From: Polydactylus sextarius | Lineage: Eukaryota; Chordata; Actinopteri; Polynemidae | Assembly: GCA_016801845.1 (NCBI GenBank) | Contig: JAFBJX010000128.1 | Coordinates: 1-64,000, forward strand | Reading direction: 5' to 3' | DNA: 64,000 nucleotides | Shown here: in pieces, positions 54,453-63,732 of the stretch | How positions within the stretch are numbered: position 1 is the first letter of the stretch | How the letters are laid out: each line of letters begins with the position of its first letter | Notes under the pieces: model-generated | Told to the model about the DNA's origin: nothing | The model's input: only the letters and a program-made list of their open reading frames with translations | Database searches by the model: none | Program-made: the position numbers and the translations under genes

Positions 54453-54461
54453 AGCCAATCA
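54453..54461 (+). promoter_or_regulatory. NF-Y-like CCAAT box, block A
   Basis: AGCCAATCA fits RRCCAATSR. It lies 7 bp upstream of the hairpin. Several units in segment 4 carry AGCTAATCA, which destroys the CCAAT core. Confidence 0.4.
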
Positions 54462-54467
54462 AATTTA

Positions 54468-54480
54468 GCGGCGAAGCCGC
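54468..54480. repeat. GC-rich inverted repeat (hairpin), block A
   Basis: GCGGC-GAA-GCCGC, a 5-bp stem with a 3-base loop. In the left subfamily the site reads GCGCTAAGCCGC, with a shorter stem. One of the two most variable spots among otherwise near-identical units. Confidence 0.85.
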
Positions 54481-54593
54481 CAAACAGGAAGTAACCTCAT
54501 ATCTCTGCAATACTTTGAGATAATTTAATCAAACTTTATGGCCAGTCCCAGAACTCCATTCTGACTAAACAAAATCACTTTCGTGTCATTCGG

Positions 54594-54608
54594 CCACTAG
54601 GTGGCGCT
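54594..54608 (+). promoter_or_regulatory. CTCF-like core, B site
   Basis: CCACTAGGTGGCGCT matches 15 of 15 positions of CCASYAGRKGGCRSY. Exact copies also start at 13375, 44695, 47160, 48395, 49630, 50874, 53357, 55832, 57074, 58318, 59561, 60800, 62032 and 63266. CCACCAGGTGGCGCT variants at 727 and 7149 match too. In the left subfamily the 14th base is T (GCGTT), one mismatch. Confidence 0.5.
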
Positions 54609-54614
54609 GTAATT

Positions 54615-54634
54615 AGCAAAAACGCGTTTTTGCT
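54615..54634. repeat. 20-bp perfect palindrome around ACGCGT, block B
   Basis: AGCAAAAACGCGTTTTTGCT is identical to its reverse complement. Found in nearly all clean units. Arm-length variants occur at about 17,115 (left arm +1), 34,840 (both arms expanded) and 57,100 (both arms +1). Could form a cruciform or bind a homodimeric protein; function unknown. Confidence 0.9.
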
Positions 54635-54693
54635 CATATCTCTCGATCCGTTTGGAATTTTAACTCAAATCTCATGACTGCTGACACAGTGAG

Positions 54694-54712
54694 TTGACCC
54701 ATCAATGGTCAA
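54694..54712. repeat. TTGACC / GGTCAA inverted repeat, block B
   Basis: TTGACC-CATCAAT-GGTCAA: everted nuclear-receptor-like half sites (TGACC/GGTCA) separated by 7 bases. Also recognisable in diverged units (e.g. about 2,113, 5,976, 7,254). A biological role is not established. Confidence 0.6.
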
Positions 54713-54742
54713 TGTAAAGATTTTGCTAAATTATAAAAACTG

Positions 54743-54755
54743 GCCGCCATATTGG
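54743..54755 (-). promoter_or_regulatory. YY1-like site in block B
   Basis: GCCGCCATATTGG; minus strand CCAATATGGCGGC fits AANATGGCGGC fully. In the left subfamily it ends CATATTGATT (one G missing). It is the paralogue of the block A site at the equivalent offset. Confidence 0.45.
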
Positions 54756-54822
54756 ATTTAATCAAAAGTGAAACTTAACTCTACACAGGACTCAAATTCT
54801 GTCCGATCGCCACGAAACTCGA

Positions 54823-54841
54823 CACAGATGATCTTCAGACC
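54823..54841 (+). repeat. 19-bp direct repeat, block B copy
   Basis: Exact match of the block A copy. It is followed by GTGCCTGAC rather than AACCTTCAT. Confidence 0.9.
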
Positions 54842-54898
54842 GTGCCTGACAAAAGCCTTACATGATTTTATTTTTGTAGCAAAGCGTTTGTCCGCCAC

Positions 54899-54907
54899 GG
54901 CCAATCG
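54899..54907 (+). promoter_or_regulatory. NF-Y-like CCAAT box, block B
   Basis: GGCCAATCG fits RRCCAATSR and lies 7 bp upstream of the B hairpin, the same arrangement as in block A. Confidence 0.4.
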
Positions 54908-54913
54908 AAATCA

Positions 54914-54926
54914 GCGGCGAAGCCGC
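54914..54926. repeat. GC-rich inverted repeat (hairpin), block B
   Basis: GCGGC-GAA-GCCGC, the same 13 bases as the A hairpin 446 bp upstream. More than ten different alleles of this site occur among the clean units. Confidence 0.85.
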
Positions 54927-55039
54927 CAAACAGGACATTTGCTCATATCTCAGCAAATCCTCAATCTTTCTTAATCAAACTCACTGTACAGACTCAGAAT
55001 CACGTCTTGAGTAAGCCCAATCAATTTGGTGTCATTTGG

Positions 55040-55054
55040 CCTCTAGGGGGCGCT
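55040..55054 (+). promoter_or_regulatory. CTCF-like core, C site
   Basis: CCTCTAGGGGGCGCT matches 14 of 15 positions of CCASYAGRKGGCRSY (T at position 3). The G-run length varies from four to seven among units; only five-G copies keep the motif spacing. Together with the minus-strand A site 345 bp downstream it forms a convergent pair flanking block C. Confidence 0.45.
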
Positions 55055-55059
55055 ATAAT

Positions 55060-56300
55060 GAGCGCAATTATGCATATCGGCTCATTTCTCTCAATTGCTG
55101 GATTTCGACTGGATTTCGACTTAATTGTCATGTTTGTCGATGCTGCAGATTGTCCCGTTGATGGCCTATTGGCACGTTTTTGGCAAATTTGTCAAATTGG
55201 CTTATTGAACAGCTTGGCCACCTCATTGCTGCTCGCAGCTATATTTATTATTATTCCGCTGTCATTGGAGTCTATGGCAGCCCATAGAACCGATTGCTCA
55301 AAAATTTTCTAATTTGGCACATTCATTCTAATCAGTCTCATTAGCAAATTCTGCAAATTTAAAGCCATCAGCCTGCAACCTCTCTAGCGCCACCAACTGG
55401 TCAAAGTTGCAGTCACGTTTCTGCTCATAACTTTTGACTCGTGTGGTCGATTTTCACAAACCTGGTACCATCGGATTCCTTTGATCAAGCTGATTCCAAC
55501 GCATCCTATGACGTCAAAATGCGTCATGATAGATTTTCCGCCATCTTGGATTTCATCAAAAACCTTCAAAACGTTTCATCGTTCACAAATTTTGTACAAT
55601 CGGCTTCAAACTTGGCACAGATGATCTTCAGACCAACCTTCATATAAGTAGTATTTTTCTTCTTCAGGATCTTAACCGTTCGACCGCCACAGCCAATCAA
55701 AATTAGCGGCTAAGCCGCCAAACAGGAAGTAACCTCATATCTCTGCAATACTTTGAGATAATTTAATCAAACTTTATGGCCAGTCCCAGAACTCCATTCT
55801 GACTAAACAAAATCACTTTCGTGTCATTCGGCCACTAGGTGGCGCTGTAATTAGCAAAAACGCGTTTTTGCTCATATCTCTCGATCCGTTTGGAATTTTA
55901 ACTCAAATCTCATGACTGCTGACACAGTGAGTTGACCCATCAATGGTCAATGTAAAGATTTTGCTAAATTATAAAAACTGGCCGCCATATTGGATTTAAT
56001 CAAAAGTGAAACTTAACTCTACACAGGACTCAAATTCTGTCCGATCGCCACGAAACTCGACACACAGATGATCTTCAGACCGTGCCTGACAAAAGCCTTA
56101 CATGATGATTTTATTTTTTGTAGCAAAGCGTTTGTCCGCCACGGCCAATCGAAATCAGGCGAAGCGCCAAACAGGACATTTGCTCATATCTCAGCAAATC
56201 CTCAATCTTTCTTAATCAAACTCACTGTACAGACTCAGAATCACGTCTTGAGTAAGCCCAATCAATTTGGTGTCATTTGGCCTCTAGGGGGCGCTATAAT
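55060..56300 (+). repeat. Satellite unit, right subfamily, 1,241 bp
   Basis: Micro-duplications CTCTCTAG (55,381), CACACAGATG (~56,062) and GATGATTTTAT (~56,104). B hairpin collapsed to CAGGCGAAGCGCC. Confidence 0.95.
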
Positions 56301-57544
56301 GAGCGCAATTATGCATATCGGCTCATTTCTCTCAATTGCTGGATTTCGACTGGATTTCGACTTAATTGTCATGTTTGTCGATGCTGCAGATTGTCCCGTT
56401 GATGGCCTATTGGCACGTTTTTGGCAAATTTGTCAAATTGGCTTATTGAACAACAGCCACCTCACCTCATTGCTGCTCGCAGCTATATTTATTATTATTC
56501 CGCTGTCATTGGAGTCTATGGCAGCCCATAGAACCGATTGCTCAAAAATTTTCTAATTTGGCACATTCATTCTAATCAGTCTCATTAGCAAATTCTGCAA
56601 ATTTAAAGCCATCAGCCTGCAACCTCTAGCGCCACCAACTGGTCAAAGTTGCAGTCACGTTTCTGCTCATAACTTTTGACTCGTGTGGTCGATTTTCACA
56701 AACCTGGTACCATCGGATTCCTTTGATCAAGCTGATTCCAACGCATCCTATGACGTCAAAATGCGTCATGATAGATTTTCCGCCATCTTGGATTTCATCA
56801 AAAACCTTCAAAAAGTTTCATCGTTCACAAATTTTGTACAATCGGCTTCAAACTTGGCACAGATGATCTTCAGACCAACCTTCATATAAGTAGTATTTTT
56901 CTTCTTCAGGATCTTAACCGTTCGACCGCCACAGCCAATCAAAATTAGCGGCGAAGCCGCCAAACAGGAAGTAACCTCATATCTCTGCAATACTTTGAGA
57001 TAATTTAATCAAACTTTATGGCCAGTCCCAGAACTCCATTCTGACTAAACAAAATCACTTTCGTGTCATTCGGCCACTAGGTGGCGCTGTAATTAGCAAA
57101 AAACGCGTTTTTTGCTCATATCTCTCGATCCGTTTGGAATTTTAACTCAAATCTCATGACTGCTGACACAGTGAGTTGACCCATCAATGGTCAATGTAAA
57201 GATTTTGCTAAATTATAAAAACTGGCCGCCATATTGGATTTAATCAAAAGTGAAACTTAACTCTACACAGGACTCAAATTCTGTCCGATCGATCGCCACG
57301 AAACTCGACACAGATGATCTTCAGACCGTGCCTGACAAAAGCCTTACATGATTTTTATTTTTTAGCAAAGCGTTTGTCCGCCACTGCCAATCGAAATCAG
57401 CGGCGAAGCCGCCAAACAGGACATTTGCTCATATCTCAGCAAATCCTCAATCTTTCTTAATCAAACTCACTGTACAGACTCAGAATCACGTCTTGAGTAA
57501 GCCCAATCAATTTGGTGTCATTTGGCCTCTAGGGGCGCTATAAT
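56301..57544 (+). repeat. Satellite unit, right subfamily, 1,244 bp
   Basis: Duplications at the C junction (CCACCTCACCTCATTG) and CCGATCGATCGCC near 57,287. Palindrome arms expanded symmetrically to six A and six T. Four-G C motif. Confidence 0.95.
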
Positions 57545-58790
57545 GAGCGCAATTATGCATATCGGCTCATTTCTCTCAATTGCTGATTTTCTGACTGGAT
57601 TTTGACTTAATTGTCATGTTTGTCGATGCTGCAGATTGTCCCGTTGATGGCCTATTGGCACGTTTTTGGCAAATTTGTCAAATTGGCTTATTGAACAGCT
57701 TGGCCACCTCATTGCTGCTCGCGCAGCTATATTTATTATTATTCCGCTGTCATTGGAGTCTATGGCAGCCCATAGAACCGATTGCTCAAAAATTTTCTAA
57801 TTTGGCACATTCATTCTAATCAGTCTCATTAGCAAATTCTGCAAATTTAAAGCCATCAGCCTGCAACCTCTAGCGCCACCAACTGGTCAAAGTTGCAGTC
57901 ACGTTTCTGCTCATAACTTTTTGACTCGTGTGGTCGATTTTCACAAACCTGGTACCATCGGATTCCTTTGATCAAGCTGATTCCAACGCATTCTATGACG
58001 TCAAAATGCGTCATGATAGATTTTCCGCCATCTTGGATTTCATCAAAAACCTTTCAAAAAGTTTCATCGTTCACAAATTTTGTACAATCGGCTTCAAACT
58101 TGGCACAGATGATCTTCAGACCAACCTTCATATAAGTAGTATTTTTCTTCTTCAGGATCTTAACCGTTCGACCGCCACAGCCAATCAAAATTAGCGGCGA
58201 AGCACGCCAAACAGGAAGTAACCTCATATCTCTGCACTTTGAGATAATTTAATCAAACTTTATGGCCAGTCCCAGAACTCCATTCTGACTAAACAAAATC
58301 ACTTTCGTGTCATTCGGCCACTAGGTGGCGCTGTAATTAGCAAAAACGCGTTTTTTTGCTCATATCTCTCGATCCGTTTGGAATTTTAACTCAAATCTCA
58401 TGACTGCTGACACAGTGAGTTGACCCATCAATGGTCAATGTAAAGATTTTGCTAAATTATAAAAACTGGCCGCCATATATTGGATTTAATCAAAAGTGAA
58501 ACTTAACTCTACACAGGACTCAAATTCTGTCCGATCGCCACGAAACTCGACACAGATGATCTTCAGACCGTGCCTGACAAAAGCCTTACATGATTTTTTT
58601 TTTTTGTAGCAAAAGCGTTTGTCCGCCACGGCCAATCGAAATCAGCGGCGAAGCCGCCAAACAGGACATTTGCTCATATCTCAGCAAATCCTCAATCTTT
58701 CTTAATCAAACTCACTGTACAGACTCAGAATCACGTCTTGAGTAAGCCCAATCAATTTGGTGTCATTTGGCCTCTAGGGGGCGCTATAAT
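57545..58790 (+). repeat. Satellite unit, right subfamily, 1,246 bp
   Basis: Longest clean unit. GCTCGCGCAGC, CCATATATTGG and a long uninterrupted T-run near 58,592. A hairpin AGCGGCGAAGCACGCC. Confidence 0.95.
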
Positions 58791-60028
58791 GAGCGCAATT
58801 ATGCATATCGGCTCATTTCTCTCAATTGCTGGATTTCGACTGGATTTCGACTTAATTGTCATGTTTGTCGATGCTGCAGATTGTCCCGTTGATGGCCTAT
58901 TAGCACGTTTTTGGCAAATTTGTCAAATTGGCTTATTGAACAGCAGCCACCTCATTGCTGCTCGCAGCTATATTTATTATTATTCCGCTGTCATTGGAGT
59001 CTATGGCAGCCCATAGAATTCGATTGCTCAAAAATTTTCTAATTTGGCACATTCATTCTAATCAGTCTCATTAGCAAATTCTGCAAATTTAAAGCCATCA
59101 GCCTGCAACCTCTAGCGCCACCAACTGGTCAAAGTTGCAGTCACGTTTCTGCTCATAACTTTTTTGACTCGTGTGGTCGATTTTCACAAACCTGGTACCA
59201 TCAGTTCCTTTGATCAAGCTGATTCCAACGCATCCTATGACGTCAAAATGCGTCATGATAGATTTTCCGCCATCTTGGATTTCATCAAAAACCTTCAAAA
59301 AGTTTCATCGTTCACAAATTTTGTACAATCGGCTTCAAACTTGGCACAGATGATCTTCAGACCAACCTTCATATAAGTAGTATTTTTCTTCTTCAGGATC
59401 TTAACCGTTCGACCGCCACAGCCAATCAAAATTAGCGGCGAAGCCGCCAAACAGGAAGTAACCTCATATCTCTGCAATACTTTGAGATAATTTAATCAAA
59501 CTTTATGGCCAGTCCCAAAACTCCATTCTGACTAAACAAAATCACTTTCGTGTCATTCGGCCACTAGGTGGCGCTGTAATTAGCAAAAACGCGTTTTTGC
59601 TCATATCTCTCGATCCGTTTGGAATTTTAACTCAAATCTCATGACTGCTGACACAGTGAGTTGACCCATCAATGGTCAATGTAAAGATTTTGCTAAATTA
59701 TAAAAACTGGCCGCCATATTGGATTTAATCAAAAGTGAAACTTAACTCTACACAGGACTCAAATTCTGTCCGATCGCCACGAAACTCGACACAGATGATC
59801 TTCAGACCGTGCCTGACAAAAGCCTTACATGATTTTATTTTTTTAGCAAAGCGTTTGTTGTCCGCCCATCCAATCGAAATCAGCGGCGAAGCCGCCAAAC
59901 AGGACATTTGCTCATATCTCAGCAAATCCTCAATCTTTCTTAATCAAACTCACTGTACAGACTCAGAATCACGTCTTGAGTAAGCCCAATCAATTTGGTG
60001 TCATTTGGCCTCTAGGGGGCGCTATAAT
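58791..60028 (+). repeat. Satellite unit, right subfamily, 1,238 bp
   Basis: First unit with ACCATCAGTTCC, shared by all later units. AGAATTCGATTG in C. GTTTGTTGTCCGCCC near 59,855. Confidence 0.95.
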
Positions 60029-61261
60029 GAGCGCAATTATGCATATCGGCTCATTTCTCTCAATTGCTGGATTTCGACTGGATTTCGACTTAATTGTCAT
60101 GTTTGTCGATGCTGCAGATTGTCCCGTTGATGGCCTATTTAGCGCGTTTTTTGGCAAATTTGTCAAATTGGCTTATTGAACAGCTTGGCCACCTCATTGC
60201 TGCTGCGCAGCTATATTTATTATTATTCGCTGTCATTGGAGTCTATGGCAGCCCATAGAACCGATTGCTCAAAAATTTTCTAATTTGGCACATTCATTCT
60301 AATCAGTCTCATTAGCAAATTCTGCAAATTTAAAGCCATCAGCCTGCAACCTCTAGCGCCACCAACTGGTCAAAGTTGCAGTCACGTTTCTGCTCATAAC
60401 TTTTGACTCGTGTGGTCGATTTTCACAAACCTGGTACCATCAGTTCCTTTGATCAAGCTGATTCCAACGCATCCTATGACGTCAAAATGCGTCATGATAG
60501 ATTTTCCGCCATCTTGGATTTCATCAAAAACCTTCAAAAAGTTTCATCGTTCACAAATTTTGTACAATCGGCTTCAAACTTGGCACAGATGATCTTCAGA
60601 CCAACCTTCATATAAGTAGTATTTTTTCTTCTTCAGGATCTTAACCGTTCGACCGCCACAGCCAATCAAAATTAGCGGCGAAGCACCAAACAGGAAGTAA
60701 CCTCATATCTCTGCAATACTTTGAGATAATTTAATCAAACTTTATGGCCAGTCCCAGAACTCCATTCTGACTAAACAAAATCACTTTCGTGTCATTCGGC
60801 CACTAGGTGGCGCTGTAATTAACAAAAACGCGTTTTTGCTCATATCTCTCGATCCGTTTGGAATTTTAACTCAAATCTCATGACTGCTGACACAGTGAGT
60901 TGACCCATCAATGGTCAATGTAAAGATTTTGCTAAATTATAAAAACTGGCCGCCATATTGGATTTAATCAAAAGTGAAACTTAACTCTACACAGGACTCA
61001 AATTCTGTCCGATCGCCACGAAACTCGACACAGATGATCTTCAGACCGTGCCTGACAAAAGCCTTACATGATTTTATTTTTTGTAGCAAAGCGTTTGTCC
61101 GCCACGGCAATCGAAATCAGCGGCGAAGCAAAACAGGACATTTGCTCATATCTCAGCAAATCCTCAATCTTTCTTAATCAAACTCACTGTACAGACTCAG
61201 AATCACGTCTTGAGTAAGCCCAATCAATTTGGTGTCATTTGGCCTCTAGGGGCGCTATAAT
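60029..61261 (+). repeat. Satellite unit, right subfamily, 1,233 bp
   Basis: TTATTCGCTG and AATTAACAAAAACGCG variants. Both hairpins broken on the 3' arm (AGCGGCGAAGCACC; AGCGGCGAAGCAAAAC). Four-G C motif. Confidence 0.95.
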
Positions 61262-62496
61262 GAGCGCAATTATGCATATCGGCTCATTTCTCTCAATTGC
61301 TGGATTTCGACTGGATTTTGACTTAATTGTCATGTTTGTCGATGCTGCAGATTGTCCCGTTGATGGCCTATTGGCACGTTTTTGGCAAATTTGTCAAATT
61401 GGCTTATTGAACAGCTTGGCCACCTCATTGCTGCTCGCAGCTATATTTAATATTATTCGCTGTCATTGGAGTCTATGGCAGCCCATAGAACATCGATTGC
61501 TCAAAAATTTTCTAATTTGGCACATTCATTCTAATCAGTCTCATTAGCAAATTCTGCAAATTTAAAGCCATCAGCCTGCAACCTCTAGTGCCACCAACTG
61601 GTCAAAGTTGCAGTCACGTTTCTGCTCATAACTTTTGACTCGTGTGGTCGATTTTCACAAACCTGGTACCATCAGTTCCTTTGATCAAGCTGATTCCAAC
61701 GCATCCTATGACGTCAAAATGCGTCATGATAGATTTTCCGCCATCTTGGATTTCATCAAAAACCTTCAAAAAGTTTCATCGTTCACAAATTTTGTACAAT
61801 CGGCTTCAAACTTGGCACAGATGATCTTCAGACCAACCTTCATATAAGTAGTATTTTTCTTCTTCAGGATCTTAACCGTTCGACCGCCACAGCCAATCAA
61901 AATTAGCGGCGAAGCCGCTAAACAGGAAGTAACCTTATATCTCTGCAATACTTTGAGATAATTTAATCAAACTTTATGGCCAGTCCCAGAACTCCATTCT
62001 GACTAAACAAAATCACTTTCGTGTCATTCGGCCACTAGGTGGCGCTGTAATTAGCAAAAACGCGTTTTTGCTCATATCTCTCGATCCGTTTGGAATTTTA
62101 ACTCAAATCTCATGACTGCTGACACAGTGAGTTGACCCATCAATGGTCAATGTAAAGATTTTGCTAAATTATAAAAACTGGCCGCCATATTGGATTTAAT
62201 CAAAAGTGAAACTTAACTCTACACAGGACTCAAATTCTGTCCGATCGCCACGAAACTCGACACAGATGATCTTCAGACCGTGCCTGACAAAAGCCTTACA
62301 TGATTTTTTATTTTGTAGCAAAGCGTTTGTCCGCCACGACCAATCGAAATCAGCGGCGAAACGCAAACAGGACATTTGCTCATATCTCAGCAAATCCTCA
62401 ATCTTTCTTAATCAAACTCACTGTACAGACTCAGAATCACGTCTTGAGTAAGCCCAATCAATTTGGTGTCATTTGGCCTCTAGGGGGCGCTATAAT
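61262..62496 (+). repeat. Satellite unit, right subfamily, 1,235 bp
   Basis: The A-start CTCF-like site is mutated by one base (CTCTAGTGCCACC near 61,586). B hairpin AGCGGCGAAACGC. Confidence 0.95.
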
Positions 62497-63732
62497 GAGC
62501 GCAATTATGCATATCGGCTCATTTCTCTCAATTGCTGGATTTCGACTGGATTTTGACTTAATTGTCATGTTTGTCGATGCTGCAGATTGTCCGTTGATGG
62601 CCTATTGGCACGTTTTTAACAAATTTGTCAAATTGGCTTATTGAACAGCTTGGCCACCTCATTGCTGCTCGCAGCTATATTTATTATTATTCGCTGTCAT
62701 TGGAGTCTATGGCAGCCCATAGAATTCGATTGCTCAAAAATTTTCTAATTTGGCACATTCATTCTAATCAGTCTCATTAGCAAATTCTGCAAATTTAAAG
62801 CCATCAGCCTGCAACCTCTAGCGCCACCAACTGGTCAAAGTTGCAGTCACGTTTCTGCTCATAACTTTTGACTCGTGTGGTCGATTTTCACAAACCTGGT
62901 ACCATCAGTTCCTTGGATCAAGCTGATTCCAACGCATCCTATGACGTCAAAATGCGTCATGATAGATTTTTCCGCCATCTTGGATTTCATCAAAAACCTT
63001 CAAAACGTTTCATCGTTCACAAATTTTTGTACAATCGGCTTCAAACTTGCACAGATGATCTTCAGACCAACCTTCATATAAGTAGTATTTTTCTTCTTCA
63101 GGATCTTAACCGTTCGACCGCCACAGCCAATCAAAATTAGCGGCGAAGCCGCCAAACAGGAAGTAACCTCATATCTCTGCAATACTTTGAGATAATTTAA
63201 TCAAACTTTATGGCCAGTCCCAGAACTCCATTCTGACTAAACAAAATCACTTTCGTGTCATTCGGCCACTAGGTGGCGCTGTAATTAACAAAAACGCGTT
63301 TTTGCTCATATCTCTCGATCCGTTTGGAATTTTAACTCAAATCTCATGACTGCTGACACAGTGAGTTGACCCATCAATGGTCAATGTAAAGATTTTGCTA
63401 AATTATAAAACTGGCCGCCATATTGGATTTAATCAAAAGTGAAACTTAACTCTACACAGGACTCAAATTCTGTCCGATCATACGAAACTCGACACAGATG
63501 ATCTTCAGACCGTGCCTGACAAAAGCCTTACATGATTTTATTTTTTGTAGCAAAGCGTTTGTCCGCCACGACCAATCGAAATCAGCGGCGAAGCACGCCA
63601 AACAGAACATTTGCTCATATCTCAGCAAATCCTCAATCTTTCTTAATCAAACTCACTGTACAGACTCAGAATCACGTCTTGAGTAAGCCCAATCAATTTG
63701 GTGTCATTTGGCCCTCTAGGGGGCGCTATAAT
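62497..63732 (+). repeat. Satellite unit, right subfamily, 1,236 bp
   Basis: GTTTTTAACAAATTTG, AGAATTCGATTG and CCGATCATACGAAACTC. B hairpin AGCGGCGAAGCACGCC. AATTAACAAAAACGCG as in the unit starting at 60029. Confidence 0.95.

Larger units (their letters stand above)
54144..54594 (+). repeat. Block A of the reference unit (~451 bp)
   Basis: Begins CTCTAGCGCCACC. Landmarks at offsets from block start: TGCTCATA 40, CCGCCAT 156, CACAGATGATC 234, CCAAT box 309, hairpin 324, CATATCTC 354, TTAATCAAACT 381, GTGTCATT 439. These are within about 7 bp of the block B offsets, so A and B are full-length paralogues. A alone has the CRE. Confidence 0.85.
54595..55040 (+). repeat. Block B of the reference unit (~446 bp)
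   Basis: Begins CACTAGGTGGCGC. Landmarks at offsets: TGCTCATA 36, CCGCCAT 149, CACAGATGATC 228, CCAAT box 304, hairpin 319, CATATCTC 349, TTAATCAAACT 376, GTGTCATT 436. It alone carries the 20-bp palindrome and the TTGACC/GGTCAA inverted repeat. Confidence 0.85.
53824..55059 (+). repeat. Satellite unit, right subfamily, 1,236 bp; reference unit
   Basis: Chosen as reference because all three CTCF-like cores, both YY1-like sites, both CCAAT boxes, both 13-bp hairpins, the CRE and the 20-bp palindrome are intact. Internal features below use this copy. Coordinates in other clean units are shifted by about 1,235 bp per unit. Confidence 0.97.

Noticed and set aside
54732..54755. TATAAAA followed by CCATATTGG as a TATA box or CArG/SRF promoter
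   Set aside because: TATAAAA lies only about 10 bp from the YY1-like site with no start-site context, and CCATATTGG has five rather than six A/T bases. AT-rich words are expected by chance here.
54143..55381. Ribosomal DNA, tRNA or snRNA gene cluster
   Set aside because: No rRNA, tRNA or snRNA signatures (no A/B boxes with a cloverleaf, no conserved rRNA words) were recognised in the unit on either strand.
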